Below are positions 18,218-26,544 of a stretch of 64,000 nucleotides of DNA, piece by piece. A program made the translations under genes and the position numbers. Below the pieces are notes generated by a model. The model had not been told where the DNA came from. It ran no database searches and worked only from the letters and a program-made list of their open reading frames with translations. Where the stretch lies: NCBI GenBank assembly GCA_000169075.1, contig AAVT01000002.1, positions 124,001-188,000 on the forward strand, written 5' to 3'. Origin of the DNA: a marine gamma proteobacterium HTCC2143. Its GTDB lineage: Bacteria; Pseudomonadota; Gammaproteobacteria; Pseudomonadales; Dasaniaceae. The stretch's first letter is position 1, and each line of letters starts with the position of its first letter.

Positions 18218-19114
18218 TTAACGCGTTGTGACCTGACGGTACAGTTCCCGATAGCCATGCGTAATGTGAGTATCGCTATAAAAATTGTTATTTTTCAGTA
18301 AGTTATGCATTTTAGGTAGGTTGTATACAGGAATTGAAGCCAACAGGTGATGCTCCAGGTGATAGTTAACACCCATCGGGCAGATAAACAGGCGTTCGAC
18401 CCAGTTGGCGACAATCGAGCGGGTATTCAATCGCGGATCAAGGTCATACAAATCAGGGACTGCGGCATGTTCTCCAATCTGTCGAATGCGGCTGATCAAA
18501 GGGTTAACGACAATAAAAGCTATGACCCACAATATAAACAGCCAAGGGGCTCCAAATGTAGCCGTGAGGACCAGGAGTGAGATATTGAATATCATGCCCC
18601 TGGTGAGGGCCTCTTGCTGATCTGTGCGCAACTCGTGAAATTTGGCAATACTCCTCGCTATGCCCCTGACTTGTCTCCACCCCGTTTTGCCGGTTATATC
18701 GCGTGCGAGTTTGCGTCGCAAGCGAGACGCTGAAATGGGGTAGTCTTTGTAATTGGGTAGGTCGGGGTCGTTTTCGGTACCGGCCAATCGGTGATGCTGC
18801 CTGTGGCCCTGGCTATAGGCGTTCATATTGCTAAAAATTGCGGCAGCAGCAAACCAATCGCCTATCACTTGATTATGTTTCTTTGATTCGAATAGAGTTC
18901 CGTGACCACATTCGTGCAGCAATACCCCAAATCCCAACTGCCTGGCACCGAGAAGGAAAATGGCCAATATAATAGTAATGGGGTTTGTCCAGACAAAAAC
19001 CATAACAAAGGTTGCGATGACAATCGCATAGTTACAGATAAACATCCACGCGGCTTTGATGTTGTTTCGCGTGCTGAGTAATTTCAGTTCTTCGTCGGTT
19101 AAGTTCGTTTTCAC
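18218..19114 (-). CDS. membrane fatty acid desaturase
   Basis: A 298-residue integral membrane di-iron enzyme with all three histidine boxes: HECGHG (about residue 68), HRQHH (about 105) and HLEHH (about 255). Hydrophobic stretches lie near residues 25-60 and 170-205. It inserts a double bond or hydroxyl into an acyl chain. It precedes the hemolysin-family gene on the same strand with a gap of about 100 bases and is a plausible first step for the cluster. Confidence 0.9.
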   Translation of the reverse strand: MKTNLTDEELKLLSTRNNIKAAWMFICNYAIVIATFVMVFVWTNPITIILAIFLLGARQLGFGVLLHECGHGTLFESKKHNQVIGDWFAAAAIFSNMNAYSQGHRQHHRLAGTENDPDLPNYKDYPISASRLRRKLARDITGKTGWRQVRGIARSIAKFHELRTDQQEALTRGMIFNISLLVLTATFGAPWLFILWVIAFIVVNPLISRIRQIGEHAAVPDLYDLDPRLNTRSIVANWVERLFICPMGVNYHLEHHLLASIPVYNLPKMHNLLKNNNFYSDTHITHGYRELYRQVTTR

Positions 19115-19231
19115 AGATTTGCTCCATACTTCGGTGTTTTCACAACAGTATGTGACTAGAGTATTGCATCACTTCTTATTGGGCTTAGCCTGACACATTC
19201 TGCACGTGAGAACAATAAATCGGCCCTCGCA

Positions 19232-20482
19232 TTACGTCAGAGCCCCCGCTGGGTGGTCTTTCTTTTTGGATAAGGCTCTCCGCTGGCTATAAATCCGCAG
19301 TGAAAACAGCGTGAGAATCACCAGATTTACCGCCCCCATCAACGACGCAAACGTGTAAGACCAAACATAGTCACCATTCAGGTCATACAAGTATCCGCCA
19401 ATAAACCCACCAAGTCCCATTCCTCCCCAGCCAAAAAATGAAGTCATGCTCATTGCCCGAGCGGCAAGCCGAGCTGAAACCATCATTCGGGTGCAGACTA
19501 GAATGCTCGACATGACGCCCGAGTAAGTGAAGCCAAAACAAATGGCCAGCATGAAAAGCATTGGGCGATTGTCGACGTGTGGAAACCAGAAGACAAAAAC
19601 AGTCTGGCCGATGGACATCAATATGTAAGTAGGTAGGGCGCCTATTAAGTCTCCGAGTTTACCCCCCAAAATACGACCGACTACTCCGGCAAACATTAGT
19701 ACCATCAGTACGCTCGTTGCAGATTCAACCGACGCGCCCTTGTCGGTAAGCAGAGGAACCAGATGAACTATTGGTACAGCCATACAGTTGCAACAGAATA
19801 TGACCGCGACGCTAATCCATGCTATCACTTCAACCTCTGAGAGCGGGAAGTGCCTGTCGTCTACGACCGACGAATTCCTGATTCTCAACCGCCAGGGTGA
19901 TTCCCTGATAAAAAAAGCAATAGGGAATGCTATGAGAAGATAGGTCGCAGCCGTAATGAGATAGGTGTTGCGCCATCCATATTCGGCGATACCGATACCC
20001 GTAAGAAAAGGAATAACACCTTGACCAAAAGCTCCACCGGCAGCCGTTATGCCTAGCGCCAATCCAGGGTTTTGACGAAACCAAAAGCCGACATTGGCGA
20101 AAAGAGGTGAACTCACCATAGCATTGCCAAAGGCACCGAACAAAAAATAGAAACCGTAGAACTCGACGATACTCTCTTGTCGGCTAAGCATGAATAGACT
20201 GAATGTCATTACTATTGCGGCGATAACGCCAAACCACCGCGTTCCATACCTGTCAGCGATAATTCCCCAGAGTAGTCCAAACAGAGCCGATGAAAACGCA
20301 ATGGCGGTATAGCCCAGAGAGGTCATTCCTCGGCTCCAACCAAATTCGGTAGACAGCGGTTTCAAAAATACAGAAATTGCGCCCAGAGAACCAAACGACA
20401 AAGCGCTGAGCGTAAAAACGATCAATACCATCAGCCACCCATAGCTGGGGTCTTTTTCAATGTGATGATTCGCAGTCGTCAT
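19232..20482 (-). CDS. MFS transporter, OFA-like family
   Basis: A 416-residue major facilitator with 12 predicted helices. The N-terminal LIVFTLSALSFGSLGAISVFLKPLSTEFGWSRG pattern and the A-motif-like GIIADRYGTRW (about residues 75-85) are typical of the oxalate/formate antiporter-like group, which moves monocarboxylates. It ends 117 bases before the desaturase start and could export or import a related acid. Its start lies only 15 bases from an IS91 remnant, so the original upstream region has been replaced. Confidence 0.88.
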   Translation of the reverse strand: MTTANHHIEKDPSYGWLMVLIVFTLSALSFGSLGAISVFLKPLSTEFGWSRGMTSLGYTAIAFSSALFGLLWGIIADRYGTRWFGVIAAIVMTFSLFMLSRQESIVEFYGFYFLFGAFGNAMVSSPLFANVGFWFRQNPGLALGITAAGGAFGQGVIPFLTGIGIAEYGWRNTYLITAATYLLIAFPIAFFIRESPWRLRIRNSSVVDDRHFPLSEVEVIAWISVAVIFCCNCMAVPIVHLVPLLTDKGASVESATSVLMVLMFAGVVGRILGGKLGDLIGALPTYILMSIGQTVFVFWFPHVDNRPMLFMLAICFGFTYSGVMSSILVCTRMMVSARLAARAMSMTSFFGWGGMGLGGFIGGYLYDLNGDYVWSYTFASLMGAVNLVILTLFSLRIYSQRRALSKKKDHPAGALT

Positions 20483-20496
20483 TTCTTTGCCTTTAT

Positions 20497-20793
20497 ATGG
20501 GCTTAGCTAAGGGTAGCGCCAAAAAACTGGAGCCTAAGGACAAGAAGAACGCAGGGCTGCCAGTAAGTGAACGCCAGAAAATGACTTGGGCGCAAAGGCT
20601 TAAACGCGTATTTAATATTGATGTCACGATCTGCAATCGCTGTGGTGGCGCGGTCAAGATTATCGCATGCATCGAAGACCCATCGGTCATCAAGAAAATT
20701 CTAGAACACCTGGATGCAAAATCCATGGCACTAACCTCAGCTAATCAATTGCCAGAACCAAGAGCCCCACCGCAAGCTGAACTATTCGATTAA
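20497..20793 (+). pseudogene. IS91-family transposase, C-terminal fragment
   Basis: A fragment of about 98 residues. MTWAQRLKRVFNIDVTICNRCGG, then IIACIEDPSVIKKILEHL and a terminal PPQAELFD, are the usual C-terminal zinc-knuckle-like end of IS91/ISCR-type HUH transposases. The catalytic N-terminal part is missing; the fragment begins within 15 bases of the MFS start codon. Repeat copy 2 lies about 120 bases downstream. Whether the 3' end of the IS (the origin end) remains is not clear. Confidence 0.85.
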
Positions 20794-20911
20794 GAAACAC
20801 AAGGATTGTGATGAATGGTGCTGCTCAAGGATAGAGCTGGTAGGGCATCATGCGATCAGGGGAAATCACGCTAACAATAAGCATTCTAAATACGGGCAAT
20901 TAATGATCGAT

Positions 20912-21031
20912 GTGCGAGCAATTAGCCTATTTATAGTAGCTGGCGGCCGCCTCAGCAGCTATGCGGCATTGCTGTACTCCGTGCGGATAGGGTAGAGTGG
21001 CCACGAATAGGGCGTTTGTTTTTCCTATACT
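20912..21031 (+). repeat. junction repeat, copy 2 of 10 (full length)
   Basis: A full-length copy that begins GTGCGAGCAATTAGCC. It is the most diverged: it has GCTGTACTCCGTGCGG in the middle, and GTTTTTCC replaces GTTTTGCC as in copy 8. The final C of the element is T. On the left is DNA after the IS91 remnant; on the right is the leader of an AT-rich secreted-protein gene. Confidence 0.92.
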
Positions 21032-21087
21032 TTAAAGTTTATCTTAACAATTCCGAAAAGTTAGACATAACAAAGGATTTTTTATTT

Positions 21088-21708
21088 ATGAGAACAATAT
21101 TTGTTTTGATAACTGTAATAATTAGTTTTAATGCAGTTGCTAGATTAACTGACACAACTCAATCTGTTACCTGTCCACTTAAGACGGTTGCTGAATCTAA
21201 TGTTGGCCTTAGTAGTATTATAAAAGTAGCAAGTGAAGTTAGTGATGAACAAGTAAAAAAAGTCGCAGCGGCATTATGCAGTAATCTTAACTGGGCTAAA
21301 ACGAGAGGAAAAGATATGCCTCCTTGGAAAGAAACAATGGAAAAACACTTAGGCTTTAAAGGAAATGAAAAAGCATTTAAAACTTTTTTTCACGATTTTT
21401 TAAACACACATAAGAATAAAATATTATGCCCTCAGTATAAAATAACAACACTTTTTTATCCTCCTCAACATCTCTTTAAAAGAATACTTGCAGTAGGAAT
21501 GAATGAAACATACGAAGAATACTTCTTTAATTTAGAGGAAGGTGAGGTTGATTTTAATGCATATGAAATGGTTGATGGAAAAAAAGAAACTGTTTTGGAC
21601 TGGGTTGAAAAATGGATTGCTTCAGGTCGAGGTGATGCAGAAGAGCTAAGGGATGTTGCATATATCCTTAAAGATGAGTTTGGGGCTAAAAAAGGAATTG
21701 ATTTATAA
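21088..21708 (+). CDS. AT-rich secreted protein, family A, paralogue 1
   Basis: A 206-residue precursor with a Sec signal peptide (about residues 1-20). The ATG at 21088 follows ACAAAGGA. Three cysteines are conserved among the paralogues (near residues 31, 70 and 119). The C-terminal half is the most conserved: YPPQHLFKRIL, NETYEEYFFNLE, VDFNAYEMVDGKKETVLDWV and KWIASGRGD. The VDFNAY...GKKETVLDWV stretch resembles one ankyrin repeat; this is a weak similarity. Composition is far more AT-rich than the host genes, so it was acquired. Its stop overlaps the start of a second gene. Confidence 0.75.
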   Translation: MRTIFVLITVIISFNAVARLTDTTQSVTCPLKTVAESNVGLSSIIKVASEVSDEQVKKVAAALCSNLNWAKTRGKDMPPWKETMEKHLGFKGNEKAFKTFFHDFLNTHKNKILCPQYKITTLFYPPQHLFKRILAVGMNETYEEYFFNLEEGEVDFNAYEMVDGKKETVLDWVEKWIASGRGDAEELRDVAYILKDEFGAKKGIDL

Positions 21709-22018
21709 AATTATTATTATTCACAATTTTCATAAGTACAAATGCTTGGTCTGACTGTCCTTTAAAGGATGATGATATTTTAGGTACAAATTCAAAAACT
21801 TTAAAGATTGGACTTCAAAAATGCCTTAAAACTAAATTAGCGAAATCATGTAAATGTAATAAAAAAAATCAAAAGTGGAATAAAGAGCTCAAAAAAGATC
21901 AAGAAAAGAATATAAAAAATATTCAAAGAGAGCAGGCAAAAAAAGCAGCACAAGAAAGCTTTAAACAACTCGAAAAGAATATGTCTTCAATTGCAATGGA
22001 TATAATGTCTCTAGATTC
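21705..22018 (+). pseudogene. family B gene 1, secreted lysine-rich protein cut by repeat copy 3
   Basis: An open frame starting in the stop of paralogue A1 in the arrangement ATAA (start ATA, stop TAA). It encodes a signal peptide (IKLLLFTIFISTNAWSD) and then a lysine-rich, probably helical segment with four cysteines in the first half. There is no ATG, GTG or TTG before the signal peptide in this frame; an in-frame TGA lies two codons before the ATA. After about 105 codons it runs into repeat copy 3 and ends at TAG 22101 inside the repeat, so the native C-terminus is missing. This is the longest remnant of the B genes. Confidence 0.6.
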
Positions 22019-22140
22019 TGTGCGAGCAATTAGCCTATTTATAGTAGCTGGCGGCCGCCTCAGCAGCTATGCGGCATTGCCGTACTCCGGGCGGATAGGG
22101 TAGAGTGGCCACGAAGAGGGCGTTTGTTTTGCCTATACTC
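22019..22140 (+). repeat. junction repeat, copy 3 of 10 (full length)
   Basis: A full-length copy with the GAAGAGGGCG variant shared with copies 4 and 5. Left flank: the truncated family B gene, which reads into the element in frame and gains the tail [17 protein letters not shown] and a stop. Right flank: non-coding DNA before a zinc-ribbon gene. It holds two internal inverted repeats (GCCGC/GCGGC and ACTC/GAGT). Confidence 0.96.
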
Positions 22141-22644
22141 CTCCTGTTTTATGTCATTTAGGGATCAATCGAACAAATATGTAATACTTTAGTATTAGAT
22201 CAATTCGATCAGGCAGTAGGTACACTGCCTTTGCTAATTAAGCATAACTACAAAGAATGTAAGGATAATCTTCTCAACTATCTGATTGACAGAATATTTT
22301 GGCAAGTCTCGGGGGAATACCTGAACGCAAGGCTTCAACGCAGACACTGACGTAGTGTCTAGGCGTTTTCTATCTCTAATCAGTAGCCCGGTCGTTACAT
22401 CTCGGGAGACTTGCTCATAAATCTTTGACTTAACTGACTTCTGATTTATGATCAACGGAAAAGGGATTGGATAACACAAAAAGGAATCAGGCTCTCTATC
22501 TCGATGACAAATCTCCCTTCCTTGTTTATAACTAATTGAATAAGGAAATTTAGCTTAGACGAATACTTCTTGGTCCCGAGATAGGGTGCCAAAGTGATAT
22601 AGAGCCTTAGGCACTTGAATAAACTGTTATAAGGAGTAGGTAGA
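22141..22644. other. non-coding stretch with inverted repeats
   Basis: About 500 bases with no supported gene. It contains a 7-bp hairpin AGGCAGT/ACTGCCT (22211-22230), a hairpin AGACACT/AGTGTCT (22342-22360) followed by GCGTTTT, and a distant 9-bp inverted repeat GCAAGTCTC/GAGACTTGC (22312-22320 and 22406-22414). This may be debris of a cassette or element end. Two minus-strand open frames here look random. Confidence 0.4.
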
Positions 22645-23025
22645 ATGGCTTTCAGATGCCCAGAATGTTCTAGTAGTTTTACTGCGAGGACTGCGCTTTG
22701 TATTGACTGGAAAGATCCCAATAAATCTTTTGGATGTCCACATTGCGAAACCTTCTACGTAAAAGACATGAAGCCAAAATTTAGTGAATTAATGCGTATA
22801 GGCATATTTGCAGGTGGCATAATGACTCCTTCGACGTTGATGATTGGTCAATATTTTTCTAAAGATGAGCCGCTATTTCTAATCTATGGTTTGGCTATAC
22901 TATTTTCTTGCTTTGTATTCCTTTTTCTAGAGACATTGAATATCAATAATGAGCTCATCATGTCTTCTTATAACAAGCAGCGCAACACTGACTCCGGCGC
23001 AACCGCGCCTGCGCAGGTTCGCTGA
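22645..23025 (+). CDS. zinc-ribbon membrane protein in an integron-type cassette
   Basis: A 126-residue protein with a zinc ribbon formed by CPEC near residue 5 and CPHC near residue 32. Two hydrophobic helices follow at about residues 53-70 and 78-95. TAAGGAGTAGG precedes the ATG. The last 15 codons run through an attC-like site, as often happens in integron cassettes. No known function; the zinc ribbon plus membrane anchor pattern occurs in many small proteins. Confidence 0.6.
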   Translation: MAFRCPECSSSFTARTALCIDWKDPNKSFGCPHCETFYVKDMKPKFSELMRIGIFAGGIMTPSTLMIGQYFSKDEPLFLIYGLAILFSCFVFLFLETLNINNELIMSSYNKQRNTDSGATAPAQVR

Positions 23026-23034
23026 GCGTTAGAT
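22968..23034 (+). other. attC-like integron recombination site 1
   Basis: A 67-base site with the right-hand core GTTAGAT (fits GTTRRRY) at 23028-23034 and a left-hand imperfect complement TTATAAC at 22968-22974. Inside, AGCAGCG near the left pairs with CGCTGAGC near the right, and the centre is a GC-rich imperfect palindrome. Length and layout fit an attC. It lies at the end of the zinc-ribbon gene and just before the next open frame. No integron integrase gene is in the window. Confidence 0.65.
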
Positions 23035-23041
23035 TTCAATA

Positions 23042-23449
23042 ATGAAATACCAATTATCGATAAAGCTACTTTTTGTTCTTCCATTTTCTTATGGAGCGCC
23101 TGTCGTCGCAGAAGACATGGGAAAGAATCTAAAGACCTGCCTTGCCGGCAAGTATGAGAGCCTGTGCAAGGAAGATCTGCTTACTAAGTTACAGTCGAAA
23201 CAGTTAGCTATAGCAAGAACTGAAATAGCCAAGAGAAGTAATTCAGCAGCTGGCTATGTAGGTTGAGCGACATCTAAATTCATTATGAGCATGGGTGGCG
23301 TTGACGAGATGAATCTTTCAACAGGAGACTATATCACGGGTATGGGCGATGGCGACAAGATGAATCTAGGAACAGGTGAATACATCATGAACATGGGTGG
23401 CGGTGATATGGTGAATTTGTCTACCGACGAATACATCATGTTCTACTAA
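23042..23449 (+). pseudogene. cassette gene with tandem GDYI-type repeats and an in-frame TGA
   Basis: The frame starts 8 bases after the attC-like core with a signal peptide (about residues 1-22, ending PVVAED), reads 74 codons to TGA at 23264, then stays open in the same frame to TAA at 23447. The second part holds three copies of a roughly 19-residue unit of the form MNLxTGxYIxxMGxGD. Joined, it would be about 135 residues. The TGA is either a nonsense mutation or a sequencing error. No function is recognised. Confidence 0.55.
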
Positions 23450-23454
23450 ACTAA

Positions 23455-23528
23455 ACTTTACAAGCGCATGTTGTCGGACTTGTGTTCCACTGCGCTCGCA
23501 CCTCGCGCCGGTTATTGAGGCGTTAACT
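23455..23528 (+). other. attC-like integron recombination site 2 (imperfect)
   Basis: A 74-base candidate: left core ACTTTAC (one mismatch to RYYYAAC) at 23455-23461, right core GTTAACT (one mismatch to GTTRRRY) at 23522-23528, and a GC-rich imperfect palindrome between them. It follows the tandem-repeat gene directly and precedes the HEPN-like gene. Together with site 1 it suggests a short cassette array without integrase. Confidence 0.5.
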
Positions 23529-23688
23529 GCGAAACAATGGAGCACTAACTCATGCAAGAATTCTCATTAGAAAGGATCACCGACAATATTCACTTTGGAA
23601 AGACGAAAGGATATTTTCAGGAGGTTCTGTCTGGACTTCCCAGTGTTTGCTAGACACTTAATAGCGTTAAAATGTAACTCTATGAGAG

Positions 23689-23976
23689 GTGTTTATGAGC
23701 AAAGGCAAACGTTACCCAGAAGAATTTAAACTTGAAGCTGTTAAGCAGGTTAGTGAGCGAGGTTACTCCGTCATGGAGGTGGCTACACGGCTCGATATTT
23801 CAACGAAGACGCTCTATCACTGGGTCGCTCAATTCGGCGAGCAATCGCCCAGGATGAAAGACCAGGCCACTGAGCAGGCCGAGATAGCTCGGCTTAAGTC
23901 CGAGCTTAAACGTGTCACTGAAGAGCGCGATATTTTAAAAAAGGCCGCCGCGTACTTTGCCAACGACCACCTGTGA
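23689..23976 (+). CDS. IS3-family transposase OrfA
   Basis: A 95-residue helix-turn-helix protein. KRYPEEFKLEAVKQVSERGYSVMEVATRLDISTKTLYHWV is the HTH_Tnp_1 domain, followed by a leucine-zipper-like LKSELKRVTEERDILKKAAAYFA. It binds the IS ends. Its end overlaps orfB by 4 bases, where programmed frameshifting normally makes the OrfAB fusion. Confidence 0.93.
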   Translation: MFMSKGKRYPEEFKLEAVKQVSERGYSVMEVATRLDISTKTLYHWVAQFGEQSPRMKDQATEQAEIARLKSELKRVTEERDILKKAAAYFANDHL

Positions 23977-24843
23977 AGTACGCTTTTATCCGTGATCACC
24001 GCACTGTGTTTTCGGTGAGGGCTATGTGCCGAATTCTCAGTGTTCATTTCAGCGGGTTTTATGCTTGGCTGGAGAAACCCCTGTCGAATCGAGCAATTGA
24101 AGACCGGCGCTTACTGAAGCTGATCAAAGAATTTTATGTCGCCAGTGGAGCTACCTATGGCAGCCCATGGATACACAGAGATATGCGAGAAGCGGGTGAA
24201 ACATGTAGCGTTCACCGAGTTGCACGGTTGATGCGGGAGAACAAATTAAGAGCGCAGATAGGCTACAAGCGACGTTATACCAAAGGTGGTAAGTTGGCGA
24301 CAGTCGCCGCCAACCACCTAGACCGTAACTTTAACCCTGACACCCCTAATCGATTTTGGGTGAGCGATATAACGTATGTGCGCACCTACGAAGGCTTCCT
24401 TTATGTCGCCACGGTATTAGATTTGTTTTCACGCCGCATTGTTGGTTGGTCAATGGATAAAAACATGGACCGCCACTTAGTGATCAGGGCGCTCTTAATG
24501 GCCGTATGGAAACGTCAGCCAAAAGAAACCGTATTGGTTCACAGCGACCAAGGCAGCCAGTACGGCAGTTCTGATTATTTAGCTTTTATGAAAGAGAATA
24601 ACTTACAGCCATCGATGAGTCGTCGCGGTAACTGTCACGATAATGCTGTAGCGGAAAGTTTTTGCAACGTTTAAAAAGCGAGTCACTCAGAGAAAGATAT
24701 ACCAGACACGAGAGGAAGCGAAGGGAGAGATATTTAATTTTATTGAGATGTTCTACAATCCAGTAAAGCGTCACACTCACACAGGCGGTGTGTCACCCGC
24801 TAAATTTGAAGAAGACTATTTTAAGAAGCTAGGAAGCGTCTAG
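23973..24843 (+). pseudogene. IS3-family transposase OrfB, frameshifted
   Basis: The DDE integrase core of an IS3 element. FWVSDITYVRT (first Asp), HSDQGSQYGS (second Asp) and HDNAVAESF (Glu) are all present. After AESF the frame hits TAA at 24672. The normal C-terminus (TFKKRVTQRKIYQTREEA... to FEEDYFKKL) continues in another frame to TAG 24841, so two bases appear lost, or one gained, at the T run near 24658. The transposase lacks its end unless frameshifting rescues it. Confidence 0.88.
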
Positions 24844-25579
24844 TAAAGTCTGGGAAGTCCAGTCTTCTTATAATAATCGAAACTATCGTTCATCTGTAGT
24901 CATGCTTTGGTCCGTTGCAATATGCGATATCGTTTATAAATTGCAGCAGCTCATAGACCTGTACGATGACGCAGCTGCGAAGGAAATTTTACAGGACGTT
25001 ACAAAGATTCAGGATAGAGATCCTAAATCTTCTGCGTGGGAACTTAAACTTCTTAATGATGTTCGCGATAAAACTTACTTACTCGATTCTTCCGAATTTG
25101 AAGATCTAATATATCTGCAAAAGCAGCGACACCTTTCTGCGCATCCCGTGCTGAATTCAGATAGAGAGCTTCACTCACCTAACAAGGAGACAGTAAGAGC
25201 CTTGTTAAGAAGCACTCTGGAAGGACTTCTTGTCAAGCCACCAATATATACCCAGAGAATTATGCAGGAGTTATTGGAAGATATATCTGAGTCTTCTGAT
25301 GTACTTAATTCAAGGAAAAAAGTTAAGAAACATATTGAAAGTAGGTATTTGAGCAGAATGACACCTACGGTCGAGATGAGTATTTTCAGGTCTTTTTGGA
25401 AACTTGTGTTTAAGGTCGATAATGAAGAATGCGAAAAGAACAGAACAATAAATCTATATGCTTTAGAAGTCTTATCAAATAGAAATATAGCATCAATCCC
25501 TGAAGCGATTGATGGAGATAGCGATTACTATAGCAATATCGCACCTTCAGGGATGCCGCTTTCATTTTTTGTCTACTAC

Positions 25580-25680
25580 TATAGTAGCTGGCGGCCGCCT
25601 CAGCAGCTATGCGGCATTGCCGTACTCCGGGCGGATAGGGTAGAGTGGCCACGAAGAGGGCGTTTGTTTTGCCTATACTC
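25580..25680 (+). repeat. junction repeat, copy 4 of 10 (left-truncated)
   Basis: A 101-base copy that begins at TATAGTAGCTGG and is otherwise identical to copy 3 from that point. Left flank: the HEPN-like gene, broken at codon level. Right flank: the non-coding end of a core block, with the Yip1-family gene ending 52 bases away. No flanking duplication. Confidence 0.96.
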
Positions 25681-25732
25681 CCAAACGATCCCTATCAGTG
25701 TCCCAAACGATTCTATCAAATTAATCTAATCA

Positions 25733-26329
25733 CTAGTCTGTGAAGACTGGCATCGCGCCCATTTCCCAAAGCATTACCGTGGCTCCGAGCAGTGCGGCAC
25801 ACATGACGAGCCCGACCGCAACCAAAGCGCTCGCAAACAAAAAACCGCGTTCCTTAGGGATCTGCATCACGATCGGTACACCGATATAGAGCAGATACAC
25901 GGTGTAAGCAGCTGCGGCACAACCCAGTAAAATATCTAACCAGAGCACCGGATAGAAACCCGTAATGCCACACAAGAACATCGGCGTGCAAGTATATGCG
26001 GCTATCTTTATACCCTTACCAAGGGTAGAGCCTCCCACCTCATAGGTCTCCGCCATCCAATGCACCATGTAGCCGAGAACACCAATACCGATCAGGATCG
26101 ATAAATAGAACAACGTCATAATCTGCAAAGCACTTTCAGGGGTAATACGAATAGATCGATTACCTAATTGCCAGCCGACATCCGTTGCGCCGATATACCA
26201 CGCAACGGGCGGCAACAAGCCAATAAACAGCACATACTTCAGATAGCACAGAACAATGCTTTCGCTAGAAGTCCTTATTGCTTCCCATTCACTTGAAGGT
26301 CGAAACATGATCCCGAATATATGATTCAT
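25733..26329 (-). CDS. Yip1 family membrane protein
   Basis: A 198-residue inner-membrane protein. FGIMFRPSSEWEAIR at the N-terminus is the typical start of bacterial Yip1-domain proteins, followed by about five hydrophobic helices. Function in bacteria is not established. It lies downstream of ccoS on the same strand with a 23-base gap, so it may be read from the cco transcript. Confidence 0.8.
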   Translation of the reverse strand: MNHIFGIMFRPSSEWEAIRTSSESIVLCYLKYVLFIGLLPPVAWYIGATDVGWQLGNRSIRITPESALQIMTLFYLSILIGIGVLGYMVHWMAETYEVGGSTLGKGIKIAAYTCTPMFLCGITGFYPVLWLDILLGCAAAAYTVYLLYIGVPIVMQIPKERGFLFASALVAVGLVMCAALLGATVMLWEMGAMPVFTD

Positions 26330-26352
26330 GACTATCCTCTCTTACTCGCTTT

Positions 26353-26544
26353 TTAGTTGTCTTTCGTTTTAGGGTTTGGGGTTGGGGTTGTATCAATATC
26401 TAACTCATCATCATCGAACAAAATTCTCTGCGCTTCTTTATCGAGGTCTTCGTACTGTCCATTTTTCACAGACCAAACAAAGACAGTGATCACCATAAAA
26501 ACTATCACCAAGCTAACAGGGATCAACATGAACACCCCTTCCAT
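26353..26544 (-). CDS. ccoS: cbb3 oxidase maturation protein CcoS
   Basis: A 63-residue protein with one N-terminal transmembrane helix (about residues 5-25), then the CcoS pattern VKNGQYEDLDKEAQRILFDDDE. CcoS is needed to insert haem b and copper into the CcoN subunit. The ATG overlaps the ccoI stop as TAATG, so translation is coupled. Confidence 0.92.
   Translation of the reverse strand: MEGVFMLIPVSLVIVFMVITVFVWSVKNGQYEDLDKEAQRILFDDDELDIDTTPTPNPKTKDN

Larger units (their letters stand above)
23632..24861 (+). mobile_element. IS3-family insertion sequence with 3-bp target duplication
   Basis: Terminal inverted repeats start TGGACTTCCCAG on both sides and extend imperfectly for about 25 bases. 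The element is 1230 bases long and is flanked by the direct repeat GTC (23629-23631 and 24862-24864). It has the two-frame orfA/orfB transposase arrangement. It interrupts a HEPN-like gene. Intact ends and a perfect target duplication show a simple and fairly recent insertion. Confidence 0.93.
23552..25579 (+). pseudogene. HEPN-like protein gene split by IS3 and cut by repeat copy 4
   Basis: The gene starts at ATG 23552, is open to the IS3 target site at 23631, and continues in the same frame from 24865 once the IS and one GTC duplication are removed. The joined product has about 264 native residues. The N-terminal helix pattern YNNRNYRSSVVMLWSVAICDIVYKL and a later RHLSAH (an RX4H motif) match HEPN domains, many of which are ribonucleases of defence or toxin systems. 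The C-terminus runs into repeat copy 4 after SFFVYYY. It begins 23 bases after attC-like site 2, as in a cassette. Confidence 0.7.

Noticed and set aside
22234-22721. Two overlapping minus-strand open frames before the zinc-ribbon gene.
   Set aside because: No ribosome binding sites or known domains. One overlaps the start of the better supported plus-strand gene.
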